Position numbers and translations under genes: made by a program. Positions 13,656 to 27,800 of a stretch of DNA of 64,000 nucleotides are shown here, piece by piece. The stretch is taken from NCBI GenBank assembly GCA_029783825.1, contig JAREIK010016256.1, forward strand, positions 1-64,000, read 5' to 3'. Each line of letters starts with the position of its first letter. Position 1 is the stretch's first letter. Source of the DNA: Sapria himalayana (lineage: Eukaryota; Streptophyta; Magnoliopsida; Malpighiales; Rafflesiaceae). The notes below the pieces were generated by a model, which made no database searches, was not told where the DNA came from, and saw only the letters and a program-made list of their open reading frames with translations.

Positions 13656-14003
13656 CTACCCCCAGATGTAAGGAACTAGACGGCGTGCAGCAAGCATAAC
13701 AATGAATGGATTATCCCATATCTTCTTTGTATACCAACTGGTATATGTATGAATGAATGTTGTCAGAGTCTCTGCTTGAATAGGAAGAAAAGCCGACTCT
13801 AACTCTAAACCAAATCGCAACACAACATGAGCCCAACCCCTAGGAAAATCGATATATAGTATTGGCCGAAAATGTCTTTCTGGACAAATGAATAGACCTT
13901 TCCTTACTTGACTTGCCAACTGGTAAAACCGGTAACCAAGTTCATGCGTCAATTTTTTATCTTGGTCCGAGGGGGCTAAGACTTTCAAAGAGTATTCGTA
14001 CAA
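13656..14003 (-). CDS. Hypothetical 115-codon frame in organelle-like block
   Basis: Longest open frame in the GC-richer insertion. The product has a non-repetitive, protein-like composition, with a hydrophobic and aromatic middle (residues near 45-75, including PILYIDFPRGWAHVVLRFG). No family is recognised. It has no signal peptide or clear membrane segment. The plus strand is also partly open here (13913-14188), so this could be non-coding organellar spacer. If it was ever an organellar open frame, it is unlikely to be expressed from inside a nuclear satellite. Confidence 0.25.
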   Translation of the reverse strand: MYEYSLKVLAPSDQDKKLTHELGYRFYQLASQVRKGLFICPERHFRPILYIDFPRGWAHVVLRFGLELESAFLPIQAETLTTFIHTYTSWYTKKIWDNPFIVMLAARRLVPYIWG

Positions 14004-17000
14004 AGGTCGGCGTGGTTGGGCTTATGGATCGACTTGCTTTGCCTTCGGATCAATATGCTGCAAATGAGGGTAAAGGACATCTCTTGAGGTTAGATCAGAG
14101 GTTGGGTCATCGTTGTTGGGTGAAAAGAGCAGCTGTGAGAAGCCAAAACCTTCACCTACTCCTATATATAAGAAGAATTATTATTTAGTAATATATTTTG
14201 CTTTACTTCTAAATCATTTTAGGTTTTGTAATTATATTTTAATTGATATCTATCTTATTAATAATAGATTATTAATTTATTTTTTGATCATTATTAGAAT
14301 ATTTATCAATAAAATTGTTTATATTGAATTTACATGATATATAATTATAAAGATTATTTTAACTAAATATTATATTTACATTGAAACTAATTTAAAAATT
14401 ATTATATTTTTAATGGTTATCATCTTTGAAAATGAGATAAAATCACAAACATAAATTTTATGTTATTTTATTGTTTATATAAAACCTATAAACTACTAAA
14501 TGCCTGAACGCTTAAATCATTAAACTCCTAAACCCCTAAACCACAAAACCCTTAAAAACTTAAACATTTAAACCATCTTTAAAGGTTTAAGTATTTATAA
14601 ATAATATATAAATATCTATCAAAAAATAATAGTTTATTAATTTATTTTTTGATCATTATTATATTTATATTGATATTTAGTTTATTAAAATCTATAAATA
14701 AAATTATTTATTTTTAAAATACATGATATATAATTATTAAGTTTATTATAACTAAATATTGTATTCACATTTGAAAAAAATTTAAAAATTATTTTATTTT
14801 CAAAGGTCAAAAATGATAAAAAATTCACAAAAATATTTTTTTAATTTTTTATTATTTTAATAAAACTTATAAACCACTAAATGCCTAAATATTTAAATCT
14901 TTAGACTCCTAAACCCACTAAATACTTAAACCATTAACCCTATATAACCTAAAAAATAAATAATAAATCTCATTTTTATTTGTATTCATTATAATTTTAA
15001 ATATTCATTTTAATTATTTTTTAGTTTATTTTTATAGAAATATTAATTTCAAAATAAATAATGAGTGAGACATATATAATTTAAATAAATAATTTTTTTT
15101 GAAAAAAAATATAAGCTTATAAAAATAAACAAAATTTCAAAAATTTAAAATTATACTTAGTAATATAATTTACTTTGATTTTGAATTATTTTGGGTTCTG
15201 CAAATATATTTTAATTAATATCTGTCTTATTAATAATAGTTTATTAATTTATTTTTTATCATCAAAATAATATATATTAATAAAATTTTTTATATTGAAT
15301 TTACATAAAATATAATTATTAAGATTATTATAACTAAGTATTGTATTCATATTTTAGAACTATTAAAAAATTATTATATTTTCAAAGGTTATAACCTTTG
15401 AAAATCACAAAAATTCATAAAAATAAAATTTTTTGAAATTTCATAGATTAAATAAAACCTATAAATCAATAAATAAAACCTAAATGTGTAAACATATAAT
15501 TCAATAAACTCAATAACCCCAAAACTACAATAAACATAAACCATTAAATAGGTATACCCTAAATAATAAATCATAAATATCATTTTATTAGTATTCATTA
15601 TAATTGTATATATACATTTTAATTATTTATTAGTTTTTTTTTAGAAATATAAATTAAAAAATAAATTAATAGTTAGACAAATATAATATAAATAATTTAT
15701 TTTTAATCAAAAAATATATAAGCTTATAAATGGATACAAAAATTTAAAAAATTAAAATTAATATTTAGTAAAATATTTCACTTTGATTTTGAATCATTTT
15801 AGGTTTTGTAAATATATTTTAAACAATATCTATCTTATTAATAATTGTTTATTATTCTTTTGTAAGATCATTATTATAATATATATCAATATAATTGTTT
15901 ATATTGAATTTACATGATATATAATTATTAAGATTATCATAACTAACTATAGTATTCACATTTAAAATAAATTTAAAAATTGTTATAGTTTCAAAGATTA
16001 TATCCTTCAAAAATGAGAACAAATAACAACAAAGAAATTTCTATTTTATTTTTTAAATAAAACCTATAAACTACTACATGCTTAAACACTTAAATCACTA
16101 AATTCTTAAATCCCAAAACTCCTAAATATATAATCTTTTAAACCTAAATATTTTATCTTATTAATAATAGTTTTATTTAATATCTATTTTATTAATATAT
16201 TTTACTTTGATTTTGAATCATTTTAGGTTATGCAAATAAATTTTATTTAATATCTATCTTATTAATAATAGTTTATTAATTTATTTTATTATCATCATCA
16301 TAATATTTATAAAAAAATTATTTATGTTGAATTTACATAATATATAATTATTTTATTATTATAACAAAATAATATTTTCATATTTTAAAAAAATTTAAAA
16401 ATTATTAAGTTTTCAAAGGTTATAACATTTGAAAATAAGAAAAAATAAAAAATATATATTTTTTGTTATTAGATTTTTTAAATAAAATCTATAAACCACA
16501 AAATACCTAAATTCATAATGACTAAACTCCTAAACCCGGAAGCCAATTAATACATTAGTCTTTAAATTAGTATACTCTAAATAATAAATAATAAATCTCA
16601 TTTTTATTAGTATTAATTATAATTTTAAATATTCATTTTAATTATTTATCAGTTTGTTTTTATAGAAATATTAATTACAAAATAAATTATTGGTGAGACA
16701 GATATAATATAAATAATTTATTTTTAATCAAAAAATATAAGATCATAAAAAGTGGCAAATTTTTTAAAACAAAATATTATTATTTAGTAATTTATTTTAA
16801 TTTAATTTTGAATAATTTTAGATTTTACAATTATATTTTAATTTATATCATTCTATTTAATAATAGTTTATTAATTTTTTATAGATAATTATTATAATAT
16901 CTAATAATAATATTATTTATATTGAGTTTACATTATATATAATTATTAAGATTATTATAACTAAATATTATAATCACATTTTAAAAAAAATTAAAAATTA

Positions 17001-20000
17001 TTATATTTTCAAAGATTATAACCTTCAAAAATTAAATAAAATCACTTAAGGCATAAACACTTAAATGACTAAATATCAAAACACCTAAATACTTAAACCA
17101 TTAAACCTGTATATCCTGAATAATAAATAATAAATCTCAATTTTATTTGTATTCATTATAATTTTAAATATTTATTTTACTTATTTATTAATTTATTTTT
17201 ATAGAATTATAAATTACAAAATAATTTATAAGGAAGACAAATATAATTTAAATAATTTAATTTTAATAACAAAAATATAAACTTATTAAAAAAAGCAAAA
17301 TATTAAAAAAATTATAATTTAGTAATATATACTTTGATTTTGAATAAATTTAGATTTTGCAAATATATTTTAAATAATAATTATCTTATTTATAATAGTT
17401 TATTAATTTATTTATTGATCATTATTATAATATCTAGCAATGTGATTATTTATATTGAATTTAAATGTCTTATATTTATTAAGATTATTATAACTAAATA
17501 TTATATTTATATTTGAAAAAAATTTCAAAATTTTTATATTTTCCAAGGTTATAACCTTGAAAAATTAGAAAAAAAAAATAAAAATAAATTTTTTGTTATA
17601 TCTTTGTTTAAATAAAACTTATAGACCACTAAATGCCTAAACACTTAAATCTATAAACTCCTAAACACAAAAGCCCCTAAATACTTAAAACTTTAAACTC
17701 GTAAACCTTAAATATAATTTAAATAATTTATTTTTCATCAAAAAAAAATATAAGCTTATAAAAAGAAGCAAAAACTAAAAAACAAAAATTATTATTTGGT
17801 AATAAATTTTACTTTGATTTTGAATAATTTAAGTTTTTGCAATTATATTTTAATTTATATCTATCATATTAATAATAGCATATTAATTTATTTTTTAATA
17901 CTTGATATCATATCTATCCATAAAATTATTTATATTTAGTTTATAATATATATAATTATAATGATTCTTATTACTAAATATAATATTCACATTTTTTAAA
18001 ATAATTAAAATTATTATATTATCAAGGTTATAACCTTGGAAAATATCAAAAATAATTTTTTTATTATTTCATTGTTTAAATAAATCATATAAACTACTAA
18101 ATGCCTAAACACTTAAGTCAATAACACCGAAATCTCAAAAACCATAAATAGATAATCCTTTTAAACTATCATACCCTAATAATTAAATAATAAATAATAA
18201 ATCTCAATATTATATTTTTCATTATAATTTAAATTTTTTTTAATTATTTATTCGTTTATTTTTATTAAATATTAATTACAATATAAATTATGAGTTAGAC
18301 AAATATAATTTATATAAATTATTTTTCATCAAAAAATATAGATAAACTTATAAAATGAAAAAAAAAATTAAAAACAAATATTTATTATATAGTAATATAT
18401 TTTGCTCTCCTTCTGAATCATTTTAAGTTATATAATTATATTTTAATTGATATCTATCTTATTAATAATAAAGTATTAATTTATTTTTTGATTATTATTA
18501 GAATATTCATCAATAAAATTACTTATATTGAATTTATATGAAATATAAATAAAATGATTATTATAATTAAATATTAAATTCACTTTTGAAAAAAAATTAT
18601 AAATTATTATATTTTCAAAGGTTATAACATTTTAAACTATCAAAAATTAATAAAAATAAATTATTTGTTTATTTATTTTTTAAATAAAACCTATAACCAC
18701 TAAATGCATACACAGTTAAATCAGTAAACTCCTAAACACTGTAATGCCTAAACATATAAACCATTAAACCGCTATATACTACTTAATAATTAATAAATCT
18801 AATTTTGATTTCTATTTATTATAATTTTAAATATTTATTTTAATTATTTATTAGTTTATTACTATAAAAATATTTATTACAAAATAAATTATGAGTGTGA
18901 GAAATATAATTTAAATATTTTTTTTAATCAATAAAAGTATTTACGCTTATATAATAAGTAAAAATTAAAAAATTAAAAATTTTTATAAAGTAATATATAT
19001 TACTTTAATTTTGAATCAATTTGTGTTTTGTAAATATTTTTTAATTAATATCTATCTTATTATTAATAGTTTATTAATTTAATTTTTGATCATTATTATA
19101 ATATCTATCAATAAAATTTTTAATATTGAATTTATATGATATATAATTTTTAATATTATTATAACTGAATATTGTATTCACATTTCAAAAAATTTTAAAT
19201 ATTATTACATTTTCAAAGGTTATGACCTATGAAAATGAAAAAATATTACAAATTTTTTTTATTTTATTGTTTAAATAAAACCTATAAACCACTAAATGCC
19301 TAAAAAAATAAATCGCTAAACTCCTAAATGACAAAACCTCTTAATACTTAAACAATTAAACTGGTATACATTAATAATAAATCATAAATTTCATTTTAAT
19401 TTTTATTCTGTTTAATTTTAAATTTATATTTTAATTATTTATTAGTTTTATTATACAAATTTTAATTACTAAATAAATTATTAGTTAGATAGATCTAATT
19501 TAAATTAAACCGGTATACCCAAAATAAGAAATAATAAAACTCATTATCCTTTATTATAACTTTAAATATTCATTTTAATTATTTATTTGTATATTTTTAA
19601 ATAATTATTAATTACAAAATAAATTATGAGTTAAACAAATATAATTTATATAAATTATTTTTCATCAAAAATCTATAAATAAACTTTTTAAAAGAAAAAA
19701 AAATTTCAAAACAAAAAATTATTATATAGTACTTTATTTTGTTTTTCTTTTGAATCATTTAAGGTTTTGTAATTATAATTTAATTAATATCTATCTTATT
19801 AATAATAGATTATTAATTTATTTTTTGATCATTATTAGAATATTTATCAATAAAAATGTTTATATTGAATTTATATGATATATAAATATAATGATTATTA
19901 TGACTAAATATTATATTCACTTTTGAAAAAAATTTTAAAATTATTATATTTTCAAAGGTTATAACCTTTGAAAATATGGAAAAATAAAAAAATTATTTTT

Positions 20001-21745
20001 TTATTATTATTTCATTTTTTAATAAAACCTATACACCACTAAATACCTAAACACTTCATAAACTAAACGACAAAATTTCGATACCCCTATATAGATAATC
20101 CTTTAAACTGGTATACACTACATAATAAATAATAAATCTCATTTTTATTTATTTTCATTATAATTTAAAAAAATCAATTTGATTGTTTAGTTTTTTATTT
20201 ATATATATATATTAATTATAAAATAAATTATGAATCAAAAAAATAATTTATTAAATATATTTTTCATCAAAAAATAGATAAGCTGATAAAAATCATAAAA
20301 ATTTAAAAAAAAATAATTAATATTTAGTGATATATTTTGTTTTGCTTTTGAATCATTTTAGATTTTGATATTATATTTTAAATAATATCAATCTTATTCA
20401 TAATAGATTTTTAATTTATTTTTTGATAATTATTAGAATATCTATCAATAAAATTGTTTATATTGAATTTATATGATATATAATTATTATGATTATTATA
20501 AATATATATTGTATTCACTTTTGAAAAGAAATTTAAAAATTATTATATTTTCAAAAGTTATAACCTTTAAAAATTATAAAAAATAATAAAAATAAATTTT
20601 TTGTTATTTCATTTTTAAAATAAAACCTATAGATCATTAAATGCTTACTTAATTAAATCCATAAGCTCATAGAGCCCGAAACCCCTAAATACATAAACCT
20701 TTTAACAGCTATATACTACTTAATGAATAATAAATAATAAATCTCATTTTTTTTCTATTTATTATAATTTTAAATATTCATTTAATTTTTATAGTTTAAT
20801 TTTTTATGAAAATTAATTACAAAATAAATTTTGAGTGAGACAAATATTATTTAAATAATTTATTTTTAATCAATAAAAAATATAAGCTTATAAAAAGAAG
20901 GAAATATTTGAAAATTAAATATTATTATTAAGTAATATATTTTGATTTGATTTTGAATCATTTTGTGTTATGTAAATATATTTTAATTTATATTTATATT
21001 ATTAATAATAGTTTGTTAATTTAATTTTTGATCATTATAATACTATTTATCATTAAAATTGTTTATATTGAATTTATATGATATATAATTAATAAGATGA
21101 ATATAATTATACATGGTATTCACATTTCAAAAAATTTTAAAAATTATTTTATTTTTAAAGGTTATAACCTTTGAAAATCAGATAAAATCAAAAAAAATTT
21201 TTTTTTATTATATAAATACAAACTATAAACCACTAAATGCGTAAAAACACAAATTGCTAAACTCCTAAATGACATAACATCTAAATAATCAATCTATTAA
21301 ACTGGTATACAATATATAATAAATCATAAATCTCATTTTAATTTGTATTCATAATAATTTTAAATATTCATTTTAATCATTTATTAGTTTATTTTTTTAT
21401 AGAAATATTAATTGCAAAATAAATAAAGAGTCAGACAAATATAATTTTAATAATTTATTTTTAATCAAAAAATAAATATAAGCTTATAAAAAGAAGTACA
21501 AATTCAAAAACAAAAAATAATCATTTAGTAATATATTTTACTTTGATTTTGAATCAATATAGGTTTTGCATTTATATATTAATTGCTATTAATCTTATTA
21601 ATAATAGTTTATTAATTTATTTTTTGATCATTATTATAATATCTATCAATAAAATTTCTTATATTGAATTTAAATGTCTTATAATTATTAAGATTATTAT
21701 AACTAAATATTATATTTACATTTGAAAAAAATTTAAAAAATATTA

Positions 21746-21775
21746 TATTTTTGAAGGTTATAACCTTCAAAAATA
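21746..21775. repeat. Monomer palindrome, second covarying variant
   Basis: Perfect 30-bp palindrome with arm TATTTTTGAAGGTTA and its reverse complement. Relative to the common arm it carries CA to TG, mirrored on the other side. Many other monomers are hybrids, with a left arm of the common type (CAAAGG) and a right arm of this type (CCTTCAAAA), for example near 10,719, 33,121 and 36,980. Confidence 0.88.
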
Positions 21776-24228
21776 ATAAAAAATCACAAAGATATATTTT
21801 TTATTATTTTATTATTTTAATAAAACTTATAAACCACTAAATGCCTAATCATTTAAATATCTATACTCCTTAACCCCAAAACCCATTAAATACTTAAACC
21901 ATTAAACCTATATAACCTAAATAATAAATAATAAATTTCATTTTTATTTGTATTCATTATAATTTTAAATATTCATTTTAATTATTTTTTAGTTTATTTT
22001 AATAGAAATATTAATTACGAAATAAATAATGAGTGAGACATATAATTTAAATATATTATTTTTTATGAAATAAAACTAAGCTTATAAAAATAAACAAAAT
22101 TTTAAAAATTTAAAATTTTATTTAGTAATATAATTTATTTTGATTTTGAATTATTTAGGTTCTACAAATATATTTTAATTAATATCTATCTTATTAATAA
22201 TAGTTTAATAATTTATTTTTCGATCATTATAATAATATATATTAATAAAATTTTTTATATTAAATGTACATCAAATATAATTATTAAGATTATTATAACT
22301 AAGTTTTGCATTCATATTTTAGAAAGATTAAAAAATTATTATATTTTCAAATGTAATAACCTTTGAAAATCATTAAAATTCATAAAAAAAATTTTTTGTT
22401 ATTTCATTGATTAGATAAAACCTATAAACACCTAAATGTGCAAACATATAAATCAATAAACTTTTTAACCCCAAAACCACAAAAAACTTAAACAATTAAA
22501 TAGTTATACCCTAAATAATAAATAATAAATCTCATTTTTATTAGTATTCTTTATAATTTTATATATACATTTTAATTATTTATTAGTTTATTTTTATAGA
22601 AATATAAATTAAAAAATAAATTATTATTGAGACAAATATAATTTAAATAATTTATTTTTCATCAAAAAATATATAGGCTTATAAATGGATACAAAAATTT
22701 AAAAATTTAAAAATTTAAAATTAAATATTAGTAAAATATTTTAACTTTGATTTTAAGTCATTTTAGGTTTTGCAAATATATTTTAAACAATATTTATCTA
22801 ATAATAATTTGTTATTACATTTTTTAGATCATTATTATAATTAATATCAATAAAATAGTTTATATTTAATTTATATTATATATAATTATTATTTTTATTA
22901 TAACTTCATATTGTATTCACTTGTCAAAAAAAATTTAAAAATTATTATATTTTCAAATGTTATAACCTTCAAAAATGAGAAAAAATAACAAAAATAATTT
23001 TTTTTATTTTATTTTTTATATAAAACCAATAAACAACTAAATGACTAAATACTCAAATGACTAAACTCCTAAACCCCGAAGCCCATAAATACTTAAAACA
23101 TTAAATTAGTATAGTCTAAATAATAAATCATAAATCTCAGTTTTATTAGTATTCATTATAATTTTAAATATTCATTTTAATTATTTATCAGCTTATTTTT
23201 ATAGAAATATTAATTACAAAATAAATTTTTAGTGTGACTTATATAATTTAAATAATTTATTTTTCATCAAAAAAAATGCTAATAAAAAGCGGCATAATTT
23301 TAAAAATTAAAAATTATTATTTAATAATATATCTCATTTTGATTTTGAATCATTTTAAATTTTACAATTATATTTAAATTTATATAATTCTTATAAATAC
23401 AATTTTATTAATTTATTTATTGATCATTATTATAATATCTTTCAATAAAATTATTTATATTGAGTTTACATTATATATAATTATTAAGATTATTATAACT
23501 AAGTATTGTATTCATATTTTAGAACTATTTAAAAATTATATATCACTAAATTATTAAGATTATTAAGATTTTTCAACCTTCAAAAATTAAAAAAAAATCA
23601 AAAAATTAATTTTTTGTTTTTTCATTCTTAAAAAAAACTATATATCACTAAAGGTCTAAACAATTAAATCACTAAACTCTTAAACCACAAAACACTTAAA
23701 TACATAAACCATTAAACCAGTATATCCTGAATAAAAAATAATAAATCTCAATTTTATTTGTATTCATTATAATTTTAATTATTCATTTTAATTATTTAGT
23801 AGTTTATTATTATAGAATTATAAATTACAAAATAAATTATTAGTAAGATAAATATAATTTAAATAATTTATTATTAATAACAAAAATATAAACTTATAAA
23901 AAATGCAAAACATTAAAAAAATTATTATTTAGTAATATATTTTACTTTGATTTGAATAAATTTAGATTTTGCAAATACTTTTTAAATAATAACTATTTTA
24001 TTAATAATAGTTTATTAATTTATTTTTTGATCATAATTATAATATCTAGCAATATAATTATTTATATTGAATTTAATTGAATTATAATTATGAAGATTAT
24101 TATAAATAAATATTATATTTACATTTGAAAAAAATTTAAAAATTATTATATTTTCAAAGGATATAATCTTCAAAAATTATAAAAAATAATAAAAATAATT
24201 TTTTTCATATATCATGGTTTAAATAAAA

Positions 24229-24316
24229 CTTATAAACCACTAAATGCCTAAACACTTAAACATCTAAACTCCTAAACACAAAATCCCAAAAATACTTAAA
24301 CCTTTAAACACGTAAA
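24229..24316 (-). repeat. 8-bp-periodic telomere-like tract (orientation B example)
   Basis: Eleven octamers in phase, nine of which end in TAAA (for example CTTATAAA, CCACTAAA, TGCCTAAA, CTCCTAAA, CCTTTAAA). The 8-bp register is kept even where the bases differ. It is the inverted counterpart of the tracts seen before 8,985 and the clearest example in the window. Confidence 0.82.
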
Positions 24317-26755
24317 CCATAAATATAATTTAAATAATTTATTAAAAAATTAAGTACAAAATAAATTATGGGTGATACAAATATAATTTAAATAATTTAT
24401 GTTTCATCAAAAAAATATATAAGCTTATAAAAAGAAGCAAAAACTAAATAACAAAAATTATTATTTTGTAATAAATTTTACTTGGATTTTGAATAATTTT
24501 AGGTTTTGCAATTATATTTTAATTTATATCCATCATAATAATAATAACATATTAATTTATTTTTTGATAATTGATATCATATCTATCAATAAAATTGTTA
24601 ATATTTAGTTTATATTATATATAATTATAATGATTATTATTACTAAATATTGTATTTACATGTTTTAAAAAATTTTAAAATTATATATTGTCAAAGGTTA
24701 TAACCTTTGAAAATGTGAAAAAATATCAAATATAATTTTTTGTTATTTCATTATTTAAACAAAACCAATAAACCACTAAATGACTAAAAACATAATCGCT
24801 AAACTCATAAACGACAAACCACTTAAATACTTAAAATAGTAACATGGTATACATTAATAATATTCATAAATCTCAATTTAATTTTTATTCAGTATAATTT
24901 ATATTTTTATTTTAATTATTTATCAGTTTATTTTTATTGAAATATTAATTACAAAATAAATTATTAGATGAGACAGATATAATTTAAATTAAACTGGTAT
25001 ACCCTAAATAATAAAGAATAAATCTCATTTTTTTATTATAATTTTAAATATTCATTTTAATTATTTATTTGTTTATTTATATATAAAGATTAATTAAAAA
25101 ATAAATTATGAGATAGACAACTATAATTTATATAAATAATTTTTATCAAAAAAATATAGATAAACTCATTAAAAAATATTAAAAACAAAAAATTATTATA
25201 TAGTAATATAATTTGCTTTGCTTCTCAATCATTATAGGTTTTGTAATTATATTTTAATTGATGTCTATATTATTAATAATAGATTTTTAATTTATTTTTT
25301 GATCATTATTAGAATATTTATCAATAATATTGTTTATATTGAATTTATAAGGTATATAAATATAATGATTATTATAAATAATTATAGAATTCACATTTGA
25401 AGAAAATTTAAAAATTATTATATTTTCAAAGGTTATAACCTTTGAAAATTTAAAAAAAATAAGAATTTTATTTTAATTTTAATTTTTAAATAAAACCTAT
25501 AAACCACTAAATGCATACATAGTTAAATCAGTAAACTCCTAAAGTCCGTAATGCCTAAATACATAAACCATTAAACCACTATATACTACTTAATAATAAA
25601 GAAATCTAATTTTAATTTCAATTTATTATAATTTTAAATATTCATTTTAATTATTTATTAGTTTATTTTTATATAAATTTTTATTACAAAATAAATTATA
25701 AGTGCGACAAATATAATTTAAATAATTTATTTTTAATAAAAAAATATATACGCTTATAAAAGAAGTAAAAATTTAAAAATTAAAAATTTTTATCCAATAA
25801 TATTTTACTTTAATTCTGAATCAATTTGGGTTTTGTAAATATTTTTTAATTAATATCTATCTTATTATTAATAGTTTATTAATTTAATTTTTGATCATTA
25901 TTATAATATCTATCAATAAAATTGTTTATATTGAATTTATATGATATATAATTATTAAAATTATTATAACAAAATATTGTATTCACATTTCAAAAAATTT
26001 TAAATATTATTATATTTTCAAAGGTTATAACCTATGAAAATGACAAAAAAATATAATTTTTTTTGTTATTTTATTGTTAAAATAAAACCTACAAACCACT
26101 AAATGCTTAAAAACATGAATCGCTAAGCACATATATGACAAAGCCTTTAAATACTTAAACTATTAAATTGGTATACATTAATAATAAATCATAAATCTCA
26201 TTTTAATTTTTATTCAGTATAATTTTAAATTTTTATTTTAATTATTTATGAGTTTATTTTTATAGAAATATTAATTACAAAATAAATTATTAGTGAGAAA
26301 GATATAATTTAAATTAAACCAGTATACTCTAAATAATAAATAATAAATCTCATTTTTTTCATTATAATTTTAAATATTCATTTTAATTATGTATTTGTAT
26401 ATTTTTATATAAATATTAATTAAAAAATAAATTATGAGTTAGACAAATATAATTTTTGTAAATTATTTTTTATCAAAAAAATATATATAAACTTTTATAA
26501 ATAAAAAAAAATTACAAAACAAAAAATTATAATATAGTAATATATTTTTGTTTGCTTATGAATCATTTTATATTTTGTAATTATATTTTAATTGATATCT
26601 ATATTATTAATAATAGATTATTAAAATATTTTTTTTTATCATTATTAGAATATTAATAACTAAAATTGTTTATATTGAATTTAAATGATATATAAATATA
26701 ATGATTTTTATAACTTATTATTGAATTTGCTTTTGAAAAAAATTTAAAAATTATT

Positions 26756-26787
26756 ATATTTCCAAAGGGTATACCCTTTGGAAATAT
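26756..26787. repeat. Monomer palindrome, covarying variant
   Basis: Perfect 32-bp palindrome in which both arms differ from the common form at matching positions. The core is TTTCCAAAGGGTA with its reverse complement, against the usual TTTTCAAAGGTTA. Two substitutions are mirrored exactly, so symmetry is kept although the sequence has changed. Confidence 0.9.
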
Positions 26788-27493
26788 CAAAAAATAATAA
26801 AAATAAATTTTTTGTTATTTTATTTTTGAAATAAAACCTATAAACTACTAAATGCATACACAATTAAATCAGTATACTTCTAAACCCCATAATACCTAAA
26901 TACATAAACCATTAAACCACTATATAATACATAATAATTAATAAATCAAATTTTTATTTGTATTTATTATAATTTTAAATATTCATTTAATTATTTATTA
27001 GTTTATTTTTATAGAAATATTTATTAAAAAATAAATTATGAGAAAGACAAATATAATTTAAATAATTTATTTTTAATCAAAAAATATATATACGCTTATA
27101 AAATAAGTAAAATTTAAAAATTAATAATTATTATTCCGTAATATATTTTACTTTAATTTTGAATCAATTTGGGTTTTGTAAATATTTTTTAATGTATTTT
27201 TATTTAATTATTAATAGTTTATTAATTTAATTTTTGATCATTATTATAATAACTATCAATAAAATTCTTTATATTTAATTTATATGATGTATGATTATTA
27301 ATAATATTATAACTAAATATTGTATTCACATTTCAGAAAATTTTAAATCTCAAAACCAATAAACTGGTATACATTAATAATAAATCATAAATCTCATTTT
27401 AATTTTTATTCAGTTAAATTTTAAATTTTTATTTTACTTATTTTTTAGTTTATTTTTATAGAAATATTAATTACAAAATAAATCTTTAGTGAG

Positions 27494-27498
27494 AGATA
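27494..27498. repeat. Target-site duplication, left (AGATA)
   Basis: Five bases directly before the TG of the 5' LTR, identical to the five bases after the 3' LTR. Confidence 0.95.
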
Positions 27499-27754
27499 TG
27501 TTAAAAATCAATGTCAACCCAACTTCAAGACAAACCCAAGTTGAAGCCCAACCCAATTCAAGCCCATTTTGTTTTGGTAAATGTTTAATGTGTTTTTTAG
27601 TAAAAGTTTAAATTGTGTTAGTGGAAGGTAGGTAGAAGGTTGGTAGAAGTTTTGTGGACGTTAGGAAAGAGTTAGGTAGATGTTTTTTTTATTTCAATGG
27701 TTTGGATTAATTTACTACTATTTAATCGTGTGGTTGATATTGAATCTTGTAACC

Positions 27755-27762
27755 TATAAATA
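27755..27762 (+). promoter_or_regulatory. TATA box in 5' LTR
   Basis: TATAAATA within CCTATAAATACCCC, about 160 bp before the LTR end. This is the expected place for the core promoter of the genomic RNA. The 3' LTR has the same box at 32644-32651. Confidence 0.75.
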
Positions 27763-27794
27763 CCCCCCTTGTATTTGTGTTTTTTAATTTCATC

Positions 27795-27800
27795 AATAAA
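27795..27800 (+). promoter_or_regulatory. AATAAA signal in 5' LTR
   Basis: AATAAA about 33 bp after the TATA box. In the 3' LTR the same signal (32684-32689) would direct polyadenylation of the element's RNA. Confidence 0.6.

Larger units (their letters stand above)
12348..14172. other. Organelle-like (probably mitochondrial) DNA insertion
   Basis: About 1.8 kb of much higher GC than its surroundings, with sharp edges. The satellite stops after CAAAACAAA and resumes in the same monomer position at AATTATTATTTAGTAATA, so almost no satellite was lost. Composition and style (many open frames on both strands, none dominant, GAAAG- and CTTTC-rich intergenic-type sequence) resemble plant mitochondrial DNA. 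The largest frame is 115 codons on the minus strand (13656-14003). I could not match any frame to a known mitochondrial gene. No terminal repeats or clear target duplication are visible, which fits non-homologous capture of organellar DNA. A chimeric nuclear insertion is the alternative. Confidence 0.55.
14173..27498 (-). repeat. AT-rich satellite array, orientation B (second block)
   Basis: Continuation of the satellite after the GC-richer insertion, with no gene. Palindrome centres include 14,419, 14,800, 15,391, 15,999, 16,422, 17,018, 17,551, 18,030, 18,624, 19,222, 19,961, 20,560, 21,164, 21,760 and 22,356. Intervals fall into classes of about 595, 740, 530 and 480 bp, plus shorter truncated units. 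Several multi-monomer segments are copies of segments elsewhere in the window. The repeated 60-codon frames at 17334, 21543 and 25218 are the same monomer region read in the same frame; they are repeat-derived. Confidence 0.88.

Noticed and set aside
12348..14172. Plastid origin for the GC-richer insertion
   Set aside because: No plastid gene, tRNA or rRNA segment was recognised, and the texture fits mitochondrial spacer better. Not excluded without a search.
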